Of a stretch of 64,000 nucleotides of DNA, positions 1 through 10,336 are shown piece after piece. Source of the stretch: a sulfur-oxidizing endosymbiont of Gigantopelta aegis (GTDB lineage Bacteria > Pseudomonadota > Gammaproteobacteria > GRL18). The notes beneath the pieces were generated by a model. That model was not told where the DNA came from and made no database searches. It was given only the letters and a program-made list of their open reading frames with translations. The stretch is taken from NCBI RefSeq assembly GCF_016097415.1, contig NZ_JAEHGE010000001.1:2715157-2779156 (forward strand), read 5' to 3'. Made by a program: the position numbers and the translations under genes. The stretch's first letter is position 1; the number at the start of each line of letters is the position of its first letter.

Positions 1-1
1 T

Positions 2-1033
2 TTAAAGAATGCATCCTTGCCGATTGCAGCAGCAATCGGCGGTATGGTTGTACCTGCACTCATTTATTTTGCCATTAATCCTCAAGGTGATGAGGCACTA
101 GGGTGGGGCATTCCAATGGCGACGGATATTGCCTTTGCCATTGGCGCTTTAGCCCTATTAGCCAGTCGAGTACCGAAGGCCTTAATTACTTTTCTTGTGG
201 CCTTAGCGATTGTTGATGACATTGGTGCCGTGTTAGTGATTGCAATCTTCTATACAGAAACAATTTCCATCACACCCTTAATGTTTGGCGTGGGATTATT
301 TGCCCTTTTGTTGGCATTTAATCTACTGGGCATTCGTAAAACCACCCCTTATTTTATTGTCGCTGTGGCATTATGGTATGCATTATTACAATCCGGGGTT
401 CATGCAACACTTGCAGGTATTCTGGGGGCATTAACTGTCCCTGCAACGCCAAAATATGATCCGGAGCTGTTCAGCGAACATGTCAAAGATCTCATGAGTC
501 GTTTTAAAGCCAGCCATGAGCCTGGAAAAAGCATTATGACCAACGACAAGTTACGCGCTGTTGTGCAAACATTGGAAAATGGTGTGCATAGTGTTGAAAC
601 ACCCTTGCAACGATTAGAACATACTTGGCACTTACCCGTAGCCTATCTCATTATACCTATCTTTGCCCTAGCAAACGCAGGAATAAGCATTGACATTGAT
701 TCATTGGCAGAAACCTTTACTCATCCTGTGATGGTAGGTGTTTCTTTGGGCTTGGTTTTAGGTAAATTCATTGGTATTACGGGTGCAAGTTGGTTGATAC
801 TTAAGTTAGGAATCGCGGTTCTACCAAAGGACACACGCTTTACACAAATTGCCGGTGTTTCGTTATTGGCAGGTATTGGTTTTACTATGTCGATATTTGT
901 AGCGCAATTAGGATTTTCAGGCAGAGAAGATCTATTATTAATGGCTAAAACAGGTATTTTAGCAGCTTCGCTACTAGCGGGCATTACAGGTTATATCTGG
1001 TTGTACGTTGTGAGTAAGCCGCAAGCGAAGTAA
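2..1033 (+). CDS. nhaA: NhaA Na+/H+ antiporter, 5' end outside window
   Basis: Inner-membrane antiporter that exchanges cytoplasmic Na+ for H+ and supports pH and salt homeostasis. The frame is open to the window edge, so the TTG at 17 is not the true start; about 90 N-terminal residues lie upstream. Counting from that TTG, Thr36-Asp37 and Asp67-Asp68 (context AIVDDIGAV) correspond with a constant offset to E. coli Thr132-Asp133 and the ion-binding Asp163-Asp164. Hydrophobic segments continue to the C terminus. The loop around residues 150-200 is longer and more charged than in E. coli. The gene ends 7 bp before the convergent arsJ remnant. Family identity is very secure. Confidence 0.95.
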   Translation, partial: LKNASLPIAAAIGGMVVPALIYFAINPQGDEALGWGIPMATDIAFAIGALALLASRVPKALITFLVALAIVDDIGAVLVIAIFYTETISITPLMFGVGLFALLLAFNLLGIRKTTPYFIVAVALWYALLQSGVHATLAGILGALTVPATPKYDPELFSEHVKDLMSRFKASHEPGKSIMTNDKLRAVVQTLENGVHSVETPLQRLEHTWHLPVAYLIIPIFALANAGISIDIDSLAETFTHPVMVGVSLGLVLGKFIGITGASWLILKLGIAVLPKDTRFTQIAGVSLLAGIGFTMSIFVAQLGFSGREDLLLMAKTGILAASLLAGITGYIWLYVVSKPQAK

Positions 1034-1040
1034 ATTAAAA

Positions 1041-1686
1041 TTATCCATTAGCGTCGACCTCTGGTAATTTAATTGAGATTAGGGCGGCAATTAAAACAAA
1101 AACAGTGGAGCCTATCAGACAGCCTATCAAGCCATATTGTTGATAGGCCAGTCCAGATATTACCGTCCCCATCAATCGCCCACCCGCATTAGCCATATAG
1201 TAAAATCCCACCGTCATTGCTACTTTATCATGATCTGAATAAGCCAAAATCAAATAAGAATGTAAGGCGGAATTAATGGCAAAGACAATGCCAAATAAGG
1301 TGAGACCAATTATAATCACTGCATCTGAAGGCCAGGAAAAATAGAGGCCCAAAACCATCGTGAAAGGAAATATTACCAGAATAAAGGCCCATAATCTGGC
1401 AGTATGACCCCCCGGTGGATTTGAGGTATTTTTACTGCGTAATATTCTCGGAGCAAAGGCTTGAATTAGGCCATAAGCAATCACCCATAATGCCATAAAG
1501 GTACCGATCTGAGTTAAAGACCATTGCAATACTTCATATAAAAAAACCGGTAAGCCAACAACAAACCAGACATCACGAGATGCAAATAAAAAGAACCGTG
1601 CTGCTGATAAATAGTTAATCGCAGCAACTTTTGAGAAAACCTGGGTGAACTTGGGTTTGTTTTTCATCTTACCAACCCCGGAAGGT
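1041..1686 (-). pseudogene. arsJ: ArsJ organoarsenical exporter, C-terminal half only
   Basis: ArsJ is a major-facilitator permease that exports 1-arseno-3-phosphoglycerate, normally paired with a GAPDH-like enzyme. The surviving part matches the C-terminal half of the family: LSAARFFLFASRDVWFVVGL near its start, the HSYLILAYSDHDK segment and the GFYYMANAGGRL motif. About half of the roughly 410-residue protein is missing because IS3 copy 1 abuts the gene at 1687. A GTG inside the IS end and an internal ATG could start translation, but the product would lack about six membrane helices. No GAPDH partner is in view. Identification rests on recalled family sequence; loss of function is inferred from the truncation. 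Confidence 0.8.
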
Positions 1687-3013
1687 TGATGTGTCAACAC
1701 TTTTCCGGACAGTTTTCTAAATATTTTTTTGGCTGTTTCAAGTGATTTTTGTCATTTTGTATTTCCTATCATTTTAGTTTCTCATGTTAACTTTAAACAG
1801 ATGAAGAGAAAGGGCTTTGCCCTCTGGAACGATAGAGCCGTTCCATCCCCTCTTCAATCAATCGATTTAAGCTATTTCCTGCTGTATTTCATAATCGACT
1901 GGTGACAAATAATCATTAGCCGAATGAAGTCGCTCCCGATTATAAAATACCTCAATATATTCAAATATTGCCTGCTTTGCTTCTACTCTGGTTTTGAATC
2001 GACAATGGTGCGTCAATTCAGTTTTCAAACTATGAAAGAAGCTCTCTGATACAGCATTGTCCCAGCAATTTCCTTTGCGGCTCATAGACTGAATTATGTT
2101 ATGATCCGACAATATTTTTCTATGACTATCAGAGGCATATTGGCTACCTCGGTCAGTATGCCAAAGCAATCCATCCATTGGTTTACGCTTCCATATGGCC
2201 ATCAGTAAAGCATCATTGACTAGCTTGGCTTTCATTCGCTCATCCATCGACCAGCCAACAATTTGCCTAGAGAATAAGTCAATGACAACCGCTAAATATA
2301 ACCAGCCTTCCTTGGTGGCAATATAGGTAATATCACCCACATAGTAGCGATCAGGTTGAGAGACAGTAAACTCTCTTTCCAGTAAATTTGGAGATATACG
2401 CTTATTATGCTTGGAATTAGTCGTCGCTTTAAAGCGTCTCTTCGTTTTACAAAACAAACCGGCTTTTTTCATTAATCGACCAATTCTCCGGCGGCTTATA
2501 TGAACGCCTTTTTCAGCCAGTTTTCTTTTAAGACGACGGGTTCCATAAGTCTTGCGACTGTCTTCAAACAGTTTTTTAGCTGCTCAGTAAGCGCTTCATT
2601 TTCTTTCTCTCTATCCGTTTTAGGAGAGCTAACCCAATCATAATAGCAACTACGGGAAACATCCATAAAACGGCACAGAATCGTTACCGGGTAATCTTTA
2701 GCCTGATCAGTTATCCATGCGTACTTCACAAAGTTTCCCTTGCAAAGTACGCTGTGGCCTTTTTAATAAATCACGCTCCTGAATCACTTTTGCCAATTCT
2801 TTTTTCAGACGTTTTACTTCATCATAAATGTGTTCATCACTTCTATTCTGAGAAACAGGTTGATCCGTCTCATTAGCTAATTTGACAGCTGATTCTTTAA
2901 ATTCTGATGTATAGCTTTTATTCGGTTTTTTTTGTTTGATCATTCATTTTAGGTCACACTTTTTATCTTTTAGTTATTTTAAGTTGTGTGTCCGGTTAAG
3001 TATAGCCACATTA
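1687..3013 (-). mobile_element. IS3-family element, copy 1, internally deleted
   Basis: One of six copies of the same IS3-family element in this window. The ends TGATGTGTCAACACTTTTCC (left, as read here) and the complement of TAATGTGGCTATACTTAACC (right) are imperfect terminal inverted repeats. At 1327 bp it is about 190 bp shorter than the others, having lost an 81-bp in-frame part of orfA and a stretch between orfB and the left end. The flanks (arsJ on one side, an RND pump on the other; ggt versus act) show no 3-bp target duplication, so this copy marks a recombination or deletion joint. Confidence 0.9.
1867..2943 (-). pseudogene. IS3 transposase OrfA/OrfB, copy 1, broken
   Basis: Encodes the IS3-type helix-turn-helix OrfA and the DDE integrase-like OrfB. 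OrfB has the expected core ([31 protein letters not shown]). OrfA lacks 27 residues including the recognition helix ([15 protein letters not shown] in other copies), and its early A-run is 8 long instead of 7. OrfB is split by an A-run of 6 where copy 6 has 7, giving fragments at 1867-2472 and 2496-2729. No functional transposase is expected. Confidence 0.9.
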
Positions 3014-5410
3014 ACTTTAGCAAAAGGGCCTGAAGATTTAGCGGCAATTCTAGTTCCCCTTGATGGGGGACATCATATCAGAGTAGGGGACTTGGGTAGC
3101 GTTCACTGGGGAGCTTCCGATCCAACATCTTTATATCATGGCAATGGTAGCGAAGCCGTTGCCATTGCCTTGTTACGCTCTGAAGCGGGCTTCGCTCAAC
3201 CTGTTATTGAGTCAGTCAATGAAAACCTAGCCTCAGTAAGAAAAAAGTTTCCCAACATAGATATTCAAATTGCCGATACACAGGGACGTCTTATCGGCTT
3301 AACCGTCAGTAATATGCTGGATTCTTTGCGCGATGCCATTATTATGACTATTATTGTCATTCTACTCTTTATTGGTAATTCACGTGCCGCTTTAGTCGTT
3401 GCCTTATCACTACCAATCTCCTATTTACTGAGTTTTGCTATACTTTGGTGGATTGGTTTTGAATTTGATATGGTAACTTTATCTGCCATTATTATTGCTG
3501 TCGGCCTGCTTGCAGATGATGCAATTGTCGTCATAGAAAATATCGAACGACGAATGCGTGAACTTGGTGAAAAGCGTTTTACTGCTGCCATTCGAGGGCT
3601 GGATGAAATTATATTAGCTGACACGAGTGGTACTATTAGTACCATATTAGTCCTATTGCCTATCATGTTTATAGGAGGCTATGTTCAAACGGTATTAAGG
3701 CCTTTAACCATTACACTTGCTATTGCATTATTAGCCTCTTTAATTGTTTCAATTACCCTGATCCCATTATTTGCTCCCTATATACTCAGGCCTGATTCTA
3801 AAGATCCTCTAGCCTGGATACTACAACCATTTTCCCATTATGTTATGGAGCCTTTAAAGCATTTCTATGTCAATATTGTTGCATGGGGACTGAATCATCG
3901 TTTTTTAATTCTCATTATTTTAACGGTATTATTTGTTGTCAGCGCGAGCCAAATGAAATTACTGGGTAGAGAAATAATGCCATTAATGGACACGGGTATT
4001 TCAAAAATCACATTTGAAGCACAAGCAGATACTGATGATAAAGCAATGAAAAAAATCATTAAACAGGTTGAAGCCATCATAGAACAAGAAATTCCTGCAC
4101 CGTGGATAATTTCTTATTCCGCTGTGATTGGTTCAGAACCCGGCGTAAAGTCGTTTGGCGCAAAAAGATTATTACAACAGGGCGAAGTAACACTGAACTT
4201 AATTGATCGCTTCCATAGAACTCAGGATCTCTATACAATTAATGAAGCATTGCGTCATAAACTCAGAAAAATTCCAGGGCTGATTACCGCTAATGTGTCA
4301 GTATTTGGATCCACGCCCTTATCATCCATTAGTGCTAATGTGGACGTTATGATAAAAGGGCCTGATCCCGCTATTTTGAGCAGACTAGCAGATGAAGTAA
4401 TCACACGTTTACAAACAGTCAATGGTTTAACCGGTATTGAAAGAAGTTGGCAAAATCATGCGACTAAAATTGAACTTAATGTTGATCCTGCTCTAGCACG
4501 TCTTAATGGCTTATCTGCCTCAAGCATTGCACAACAAGTTGCTGAGGCGGTGGGTGGCATTTCTGGGGGACGATTACGGGTGATGGGTGAAGATCCGATT
4601 CCTGTATGGGTAAGAATTAAGGATGGTCAACGAAATCATGCCATTGATCTGAATGCACTTCCTATACGCAGCAAGGAGGGTACATTTATACCTTTAGCAT
4701 CGGTTGCTAAACCTCGGCTAATTTCAACACCTACCGCAGAGACACACCAATATCTTGAACCCACGATCGACATTCTTGCCTGGCGAAGAAATATATCCAT
4801 TACCAGTTTGCATGATAATGTTACCGAAGCACTAGCAGACCTAAAATTACCTCGTGGCTACAATATCTATTATGAAGGTGAATATAAGCAATTATCTGAA
4901 TCATTTTCACGTTTAGCAAAATCATTCGTACTGGGTTTAATGATGCTATATCTGATGCTGAGTGTTACTTTTCGCTCCTTTCTAGACCCATTAGCAATCA
5001 TGGCCAGCTTACCATTGGCCGTTATTGGCGCTGCATGGGGCTTATTATTAAGTAATAAATTTGGTTCCATGCCGAGCTTTATGGGGCTAATCTTACTCAT
5101 GGGCATCGTCGTTAACAATGGTATTTTGCTCATTGATTTTACCAAAGTTGCCATGCAAAAAGGCGTTGATATCAAACAAGCTTTATTAGATGCTGTGGAA
5201 AAAAGAACCCGTCCCATATTAATGACCGCCATTTCATCAGCCGTTGGTATGATTCCTCTAGCAATGGAATGGGCTGTTGGCATTGAACGCTTATCACCTT
5301 TAGCCGTTGTGGCCATTGGTGGATTATTAACGGGTACGTTTTTAACCTTATTAGCTGTGCCTGTGTTTTATTCATTATTAGTTTCATTGCGTCATAAGCT
5401 TTTAACCTAG
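3014..5410 (+). pseudogene. RND multidrug efflux permease, N-terminus lost
   Basis: Inner-membrane proton-driven permease of the HAE1/AcrB class, normally about 1,030 residues and trimeric with a periplasmic adaptor and an outer-membrane channel. About 798 native residues remain. They include TM4 with LLADDAIVVIENIERR (the proton-relay Asp pair), the second porter region, and TM10 with GIVVNNGILLIDF. The first roughly 230 residues, including TM1 and part of the porter domain, are replaced by IS3 copy 1. The open frame extends back into the IS to a TTG at 2936, adding 26 IS-derived residues. No adaptor gene adjoins it. The stop TAG (5408-5410) lies inside the tip of a MITE-like repeat. Function is unlikely. 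Confidence 0.88.
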
Positions 5411-5583
5411 AAAAATCAGTTGAACCTACTGCGGTCGTCTTACGCACTGAATCTTAAGGATTTTCCAGAACATTTTGACTTCACCCGTAGGGTGACTACG
5501 AATAAAGCCAAAATAACCTGTAAAACCCTTAATCTTCAGCACCTAAGTTGCTCTCGCTATGATTCAACTGATTATTTTAGGTT
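5404..5583 (+). repeat. 180-bp MITE-like repeat, copy a
   Basis: First of three near-identical copies (also 31506-31685 and 35918-36096). Both ends carry an inverted repeat close to AACCTAAAAWAATCAGTTGA. The interior holds no credible gene; the short open frame across it is a by-product. The left tip supplies the stop codon of the RND gene. No transposase with matching ends is in the window, so it is probably non-autonomous. Confidence 0.8.
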
Positions 5584-5656
5584 TAAAAACTTAAGCCATT
5601 AAAAACAAAGAAATATTTAAATTTAACTGAAAGTAGGTTTATACTTCTAAATGTCA

Positions 5657-5698
5657 ATAGCAAATGTCCGATATTTGTGAATATAGGACATTTGCTAT
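5657..5698. promoter_or_regulatory. Perfect 13-bp inverted repeat upstream of integrase
   Basis: The arms ATAGCAAATGTCC (5657-5669) and GGACATTTGCTAT (5686-5698) are exactly complementary and separated by 16 nt. The site lies 63 bp before the tyrosine recombinase gene. It could be a recombinase arm or core site, an operator, or a hairpin; there is no T-run to mark a terminator. No second copy was noticed in the window. Confidence 0.55.
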
Positions 5699-5761
5699 AG
5701 GGCGTAAATATTGTCATAATGAGGTTAATTCTTACTATTCATTCATTACATGGCGTAATCT

Positions 5762-7015
5762 ATGGCTTTAAAGCAACAATCTCCCTTGCCAATCATTGAT
5801 AACCTCAACTACATTGGTAATCCCTTTAAACAAAAAGTCTTTGATGCCAAAGTTTTTACTGGCAATACAATACCGGGCGCTGACACTGATTTTGAGTATG
5901 CTTTAAAATTTCTTTTTAGCTACAATGGCAGCACGGCAACCTTTAATAGTTATCGACGTGAAATTGAACGCTTATTACAATGGGCATGGCGTATAGAACA
6001 TATTTCCATACTAAAACTAAGACGTGAACATATAGAAGATTTTATTCGTTTTTGTTACAAGCCACCAATAAGTTGGATCGGAACAAAAAATACACCACGC
6101 TTTAAAACCATACAAAACCAACGTATAGCCAATGACCAATGGCGACCCTTTGTTGTGAAAATTTCAAAAATTGAACACAGTCATGGCAAAGTGCCCGATC
6201 AAAAAAACTTTTTTTTATCCCAATCGTCTATCAAAGCGACTTTTACAGCCTTATCTTCATTCTTTGAGTATCTAATCCAGGAAAGTCTCTCAGAATCAAA
6301 TCCTGTCGCCCTTATTAAACAAAAAAGTAAATTCATTCAAAAAGATCAACTCAAACCCATTGTCAGACGAATTAGCACTCTACAATGGGATTATGTCATT
6401 GAAACCGCAGAATTAATGGCCAAAGAAAATCCCCCTGAACATGAGCGCACCCTTTTTATAATGAACTGCCTATTCGCGATGTACTTGCGGATCTCAGAAT
6501 TAGTTGAAGATGAGCGTTCTACGCCTATTATGGGCGATTTTAGAAAAGACAGAGACAATAATTGGTGGTTTGATGTCACTGGTAAGGGCAACAAAAACCG
6601 CTCGATTACAGTGTGTGATGACATGCTCAACGCTTTAAAACGCTATAGAAGATACCTTGGCTATACGGCTTTACCGGCTTTAAATGAACAACATCCATTA
6701 ATTATTAAATCTAAAGGCCAAGGTGGAATCACAAGCACAAGACATATCAGACGTATAGTGCAACATACCTTTGATACCGCCTATGAAAGAATGAAAGCGG
6801 ATGGCTTGCAAGATGATGCAGATGACTTACAAGTTGCCACTGTGCATTGGTTACGTCACACTGGTATATCAGAAGATGTAAAATTTCGTCCCCGTGAACA
6901 CGTCCGTGATGATGCGGGTCATGCCAGTATGGCGACGACTGATCGCTATATCGAATCAGATTTACGTGAACGTCACAACTCAGGCAAGCAAAAACGTATA
7001 AAGGATATCTTATAA
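5762..7015 (+). CDS. Tyrosine recombinase (phage-integrase family)
   Basis: Site-specific recombinase of 417 residues, acting on DNA by a covalent tyrosine intermediate. The N-terminal half holds a SAM-like core-binding domain (about residues 45-195). The catalytic set is complete: Arg in MYLRISELVE, Lys in GKGNKNRS, His-x-x-Arg in HWLRHTG, His in GHASMATTDRY and the nucleophilic Tyr in that same motif. The long insertion between core-binding and catalytic domains sets it apart from XerC/XerD. No phage genes or attC array surround it, so it is an orphan; the palindrome upstream is a candidate substrate or operator. It looks intact. Confidence 0.88.
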   Translation: MALKQQSPLPIIDNLNYIGNPFKQKVFDAKVFTGNTIPGADTDFEYALKFLFSYNGSTATFNSYRREIERLLQWAWRIEHISILKLRREHIEDFIRFCYKPPISWIGTKNTPRFKTIQNQRIANDQWRPFVVKISKIEHSHGKVPDQKNFFLSQSSIKATFTALSSFFEYLIQESLSESNPVALIKQKSKFIQKDQLKPIVRRISTLQWDYVIETAELMAKENPPEHERTLFIMNCLFAMYLRISELVEDERSTPIMGDFRKDRDNNWWFDVTGKGNKNRSITVCDDMLNALKRYRRYLGYTALPALNEQHPLIIKSKGQGGITSTRHIRRIVQHTFDTAYERMKADGLQDDADDLQVATVHWLRHTGISEDVKFRPREHVRDDAGHASMATTDRYIESDLRERHNSGKQKRIKDIL

Positions 7016-7035
7016 AGCAAAAAATCAGGTCTCTT

Positions 7036-7064
7036 TGGATGCAAAAGGACTTGATGCTATAATG
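7036..7064 (+). promoter_or_regulatory. Sigma-70 promoter for the Na+/H+ antiporter gene
   Basis: TTGGAT (7036-7041) and a perfect TATAAT (7059-7064) are separated by exactly 17 bp, about 50 bp upstream of the antiporter start at 7116. The downstream stretch contains a small dyad (TCAGCATCGA and TTGATGCC). Assigned from consensus match and position only. Confidence 0.65.
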
Positions 7065-7115
7065 GCACAAATTTAATCAGCATCGAATTGATGCCATTAT
7101 GAGCAAATAAAAACT

Positions 7116-8333
7116 ATGCATGAGCATTTAATGATCTTCGGTATCACACTTGTGATATTAGGTTATGGGTTTTACTCTAAACTTTTGAGCAAATATAATA
7201 TTTCAGGCCCTATGATCTTTACTGCTGTGGGCATAATACTATCCCCTCTTATGCTGAGAGATAGCGCGGTAAATATCAATGCAGAAGTCGTGCAGGTTGT
7301 TGCAGAAATAGCATTGATATTGATACTTTTCTCAGATGCGGCCACACTCAATCTGCAAAAACTTAAAGCCCATTGGCGACTGCCTGCCCGTTTACTTTTT
7401 GTGGCAATGCCCATCACCATTATTATTACTTATTTTACCGGAAGAGCTTTTTTTCCTGACGAAGCACCACTCTATATTCTTCTCCTTGCACTCATCTTAG
7501 CACCTACGGATGCAGCCCTTGGCAAGATCGTTGTTTCAGACAAAAGAATCCCTGAGACAATTAGGAATACAATTAATGTCGAGAGTGGGCTCAATGATGG
7601 GATTGTCTTTCCTGTTCTATTGACTGTTATTGCAATGATTGCTTCGCAGAATTCAGGGTCTTCGGATGGATGGTTGGGTTATATTGCTCAACAAATTTCC
7701 ATTGGCGCAATTGCCGGTGCTTTTGTTGGCTGGATCGGGGCAAAATTAAGCCAAATTTCTATGAAAAAAGAGTGGGTTGAGCATCAATATCTTAACCTCA
7801 TCCCCATTGCTCTTGCCATATTCTCTTTCTATGTTGCAGAATATTTTCATGGCAATGGCTATATTGCGGCCTTTTTCGCTGGACTTCTTCTCGGCAATAC
7901 CAACAAAGCGATCAAAAAAAATGTAGAGGAGTTTGCGGAAAGCGAAGGCGAATTTCTCATTATGATTACCTTCCTTGTCTTTGGCCTCGTATTTGTACCC
8001 CTTATGCTGCCTTACTTATCACTCGAGGTATGGATTTTTTCTCTATTAAGCTTAACACTCCTACGCATCATACCTATCATTATTAGTCTTGGTTTTTTTA
8101 AGCTGGACTTAGTCACCAGGCTTTTTATAGGCTGGTTTGGTCCAAGGGGAATTGCTTCCATACTTTACATTCTGGTAGCCGTACATACCTTAGGTAGTAT
8201 TGAAGGCCATGAAAAAATCTATGCAGTCGCCTCTTTGACAATATTACTGAGTATTATTTTACATGGTCTTTCAGCAAAACCTCTTGCTATACGATATGCT
8301 AAAACTCATTTTGATACTGAAGATAAAAAATAA
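7116..8333 (+). CDS. CPA1-family Na+(K+)/H+ antiporter, NhaP-like
   Basis: Inner-membrane cation/proton antiporter of 405 residues with about 12 predicted helices. The family signature is clear: LILAPTDAALGKIV followed by VESGLNDGIVFPVLL, including the conserved Asp residues of the exchange site. The C terminus ends shortly after the last helix, without a cytoplasmic RCK/TrkA tail, which suits NhaP-type rather than regulated NhaK-type members. It has its own promoter and is monocistronic. Together with nhaA at the window start it implies sodium or pH stress handling, as in a marine organism. Substrate choice (Na+ or K+) cannot be read from sequence. Confidence 0.88.
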   Translation: MHEHLMIFGITLVILGYGFYSKLLSKYNISGPMIFTAVGIILSPLMLRDSAVNINAEVVQVVAEIALILILFSDAATLNLQKLKAHWRLPARLLFVAMPITIIITYFTGRAFFPDEAPLYILLLALILAPTDAALGKIVVSDKRIPETIRNTINVESGLNDGIVFPVLLTVIAMIASQNSGSSDGWLGYIAQQISIGAIAGAFVGWIGAKLSQISMKKEWVEHQYLNLIPIALAIFSFYVAEYFHGNGYIAAFFAGLLLGNTNKAIKKNVEEFAESEGEFLIMITFLVFGLVFVPLMLPYLSLEVWIFSLLSLTLLRIIPIIISLGFFKLDLVTRLFIGWFGPRGIASILYILVAVHTLGSIEGHEKIYAVASLTILLSIILHGLSAKPLAIRYAKTHFDTEDKK

Positions 8334-8385
8334 ACATATCACAATCAAAAGCCAACCCCAACCCCCTCAATCCCCCTTCTAAAGA

Positions 8386-8411
8386 CAAGCCGATAAACAA
8401 AGGTGTTGATA
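8386..8411 (+). repeat. Left terminal inverted repeat of R-M transposon, copy A
   Basis: Begins CAAGCCGATAAACAAAGG and is identical to the left tip of the second copy at 49122. The outside flank (cttctaaaga) differs from that copy, so this is a separate insertion. The matching right tip of copy A is not in the window. Confidence 0.75.
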
Positions 8412-8438
8412 TTTTTGTATAAAAACACCCATATTTGC

Positions 8439-8540
8439 TCAAAGTAATGAATTTCCAAGTTTAGAAATAGTTTTTAACAATGCTTGTCTTTTGATTTTGT
8501 TATCTTCATTATGTGCTACTTCACTTAATGCTGATAACTC
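8439..8540 (-). pseudogene. R-M protein, extreme C-terminus, copy A
   Basis: Encodes the last 33 residues (ELSALSEVAHNEDNKI onward) of the Type IIG-like R-M protein, ending at the stop 8439-8441. It is cut by IS3 copy 2. The bases ctc at 8538-8540 recur at 10061-10063 and occur once in the uninterrupted copy near 49275, which proves a 3-bp target duplication. Upstream, the IS supplies an in-frame outward extension to about 8645. Confidence 0.85.
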
Positions 8541-10060
8541 TAATGTGGCTATACTTAACCGGACACACAACTTAAAATAACTAAAAGATAAAAAGTGTGA
8601 CCTAAAATGAATGATCAAACAAAAAACCGAATAAAAGCTATACATCAGAATTTAAAGAATCAGCTGTCAAATTAGCTAATGAGACGGATCAACCCGTTTC
8701 TCAGACTGCCAGGGAGCTAGGTGTTAATGTAAATACTCTACATACCTGGATCAGTAAATATTCCAAACCGGTGAAGACGGTAGCCAATAGAAGTGATGAA
8801 CACATTTATGATGAAGTAAAACGTCTGAAAAAAGAATTGGCAAAAGTGATTCAGGAGCGTGATTTATTAAAAAGGCCACAGCGTACTTTGCAAGGGAAAC
8901 TTTGTGAAGTACGCATGGATAACTGATCAGGCTAAAGATTACCCGGTAACGATTCTGTGCCGTTTTATGGATGTTTCCCGTAGTTGCTATTATGATTGGG
9001 TTAGCTCTCCTAAAACGGATAGAGAGAAAGAAAATGAAGCGCTTACTGAGCAGCTAAAAAACTGTTTGAAGACAGTCGCAAGACTTATGGAACCCGTCGT
9101 CTTAAAAAGAAAACTGGCTGAAAAAGGCGTTCATATAAGCCGCCGGAGAATTGGTCGATTAATGAAAAAAGCCGGTTTGTTTTGTAAAACGAAGAGACGC
9201 TTTAAAGCGACGACTAATTCCAAGCATAATAAGCGTATATCTCCAAATTTACTGGAAAGAGAGTTTACTGTCTCTCTCAACCTGATCGCTACTATGTGGG
9301 TGATATTACCTATATTGCCACCAAGGAAGGCTGGTTATATTTAGCGGTTGTCATTGACTTATTCTCTAGGCAAATTGTTGGCTGGTCGATGGATGAGCGA
9401 ATGAAAGCCAAGCTAGTCAATGATGCTTTACTGATGGCCATATGGAAGCGTAAACCAATGGATGGATTGCTTTGGCATACTGACCGAGGTAGCCAATATG
9501 CCTCTGATAGTCATAGAAAAATATTGTCGGATCATAACATAATTCAGTCTATGAGCCGCAAAGGAAATTGCTGGGACAATGCTGTATCAGAGAGCTTCTT
9601 TCATAGTTTGAAAACTGAATTGACGCACCATTGTCGATTCAAAACCAGAGTAGAAGCAAAGCAGGCAATATTTGAATATATTGAGGTATTTTATAATCGG
9701 GAGCGACTTCATTCGGCTAATGATTATTTGTCACCAGTCGATTATGAAATACAGCAGGAAATAGCTTAAATCGATTGATTGAAGAGGGGTAAAAGGCGAC
9801 ATAAATGCCGCCCATTACCGTTGACGGCCATCGGCTCCTCAGCCTGTGCCGTGAAGATATTGTAACAGGATCATTACCGTTGTGAAAATACCTTGGGTGA
9901 ATGGAACGGCTCTATCGTTCCAGAGGGCAAAGCCCTTTCTCTTCATCTGTTTAAAGTTAACATGAGAAACTAAAATGATAGGAAATACAAAATGACAAAA
10001 ATCACTTGAAACAGCCAAAAAAATATTTAGAAAACTGTCCGGAAAAGTGTTGACACATCA
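8541..10060 (+). mobile_element. IS3-family element, copy 2, with 3-bp duplication
   Basis: Full-length 1520-bp copy bounded by TAATGTGGCTATAC and TTGACACATCA. The flanking direct repeat CTC is confirmed against the empty site in the other R-M copy, so this is a genuine simple insertion and it defines the exact element ends. The right end holds an outward TTGACA (-35 type) and the left end an inward TATACT. Confidence 0.95.
8607..9769 (+). pseudogene. IS3 transposase OrfA/OrfB, copy 2, frameshifted
   Basis: orfA should start at 8607, but its early A-run has 6 A instead of 7 and shifts frame at once. orfB (8904-9344, then 9296-9769) carries the A6-for-A7 loss, which a compensating A5-for-A4 gain restores 13 codons later, plus a 2-bp CT duplication (TCTCTCTCAACC) that breaks it again. 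The catalytic region HTDRGSQY to the end is present. Not expected to be active. Confidence 0.88.
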
Positions 10061-10336
10061 CTCTTTATGTTTCTTATTATCTGCATCAAATTCTGGTAAA
10101 TTCATGTGTTTAAACACATTACCCACTTGAATTGAAATATTATGACTATCAATAAAAGCTTGTACTGTAGAGCTGTTTAGTAAACCACAAAGATAATAGG
10201 CTGGCTCTGAATCATAAAAATCAACAAAAAACAATTTGTGGTCGGGAACAAAAACTTTTTGACCACTGATAGGATCGTTACCTTTTGTAATGACTGCCGC
10301 TCTAAATGATTTATTGCCAGGCTGTTCAGGCCATAC
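10061..10336 (-). pseudogene. R-M protein, C-terminal fragment, copy A
   Basis: Continues the R-M C-terminal region interrupted by IS3 copy 2 and appears identical to 49272-49550 of the second copy. The segment includes VWPEQPGNKSFRAAVITKG and the LFFVDFYDSEPAYYLCGLLN stretch typical of the target-recognition part of Type IIG enzymes. It stops at IS3 copy 3, whose other flank belongs to a different part of the element. Confidence 0.85.

Noticed and set aside
5420-5602. 60-codon frame in MITE copy a (also 35834-36133 in copy c)
   Set aside because: It follows the repeat sequence, differs at the ends, and has no ribosome site or recognisable fold.
5762-7015. Integron integrase with gene cassettes
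   Set aside because: No attC-like array downstream, and the next gene has its own promoter and is a chromosomal antiporter.
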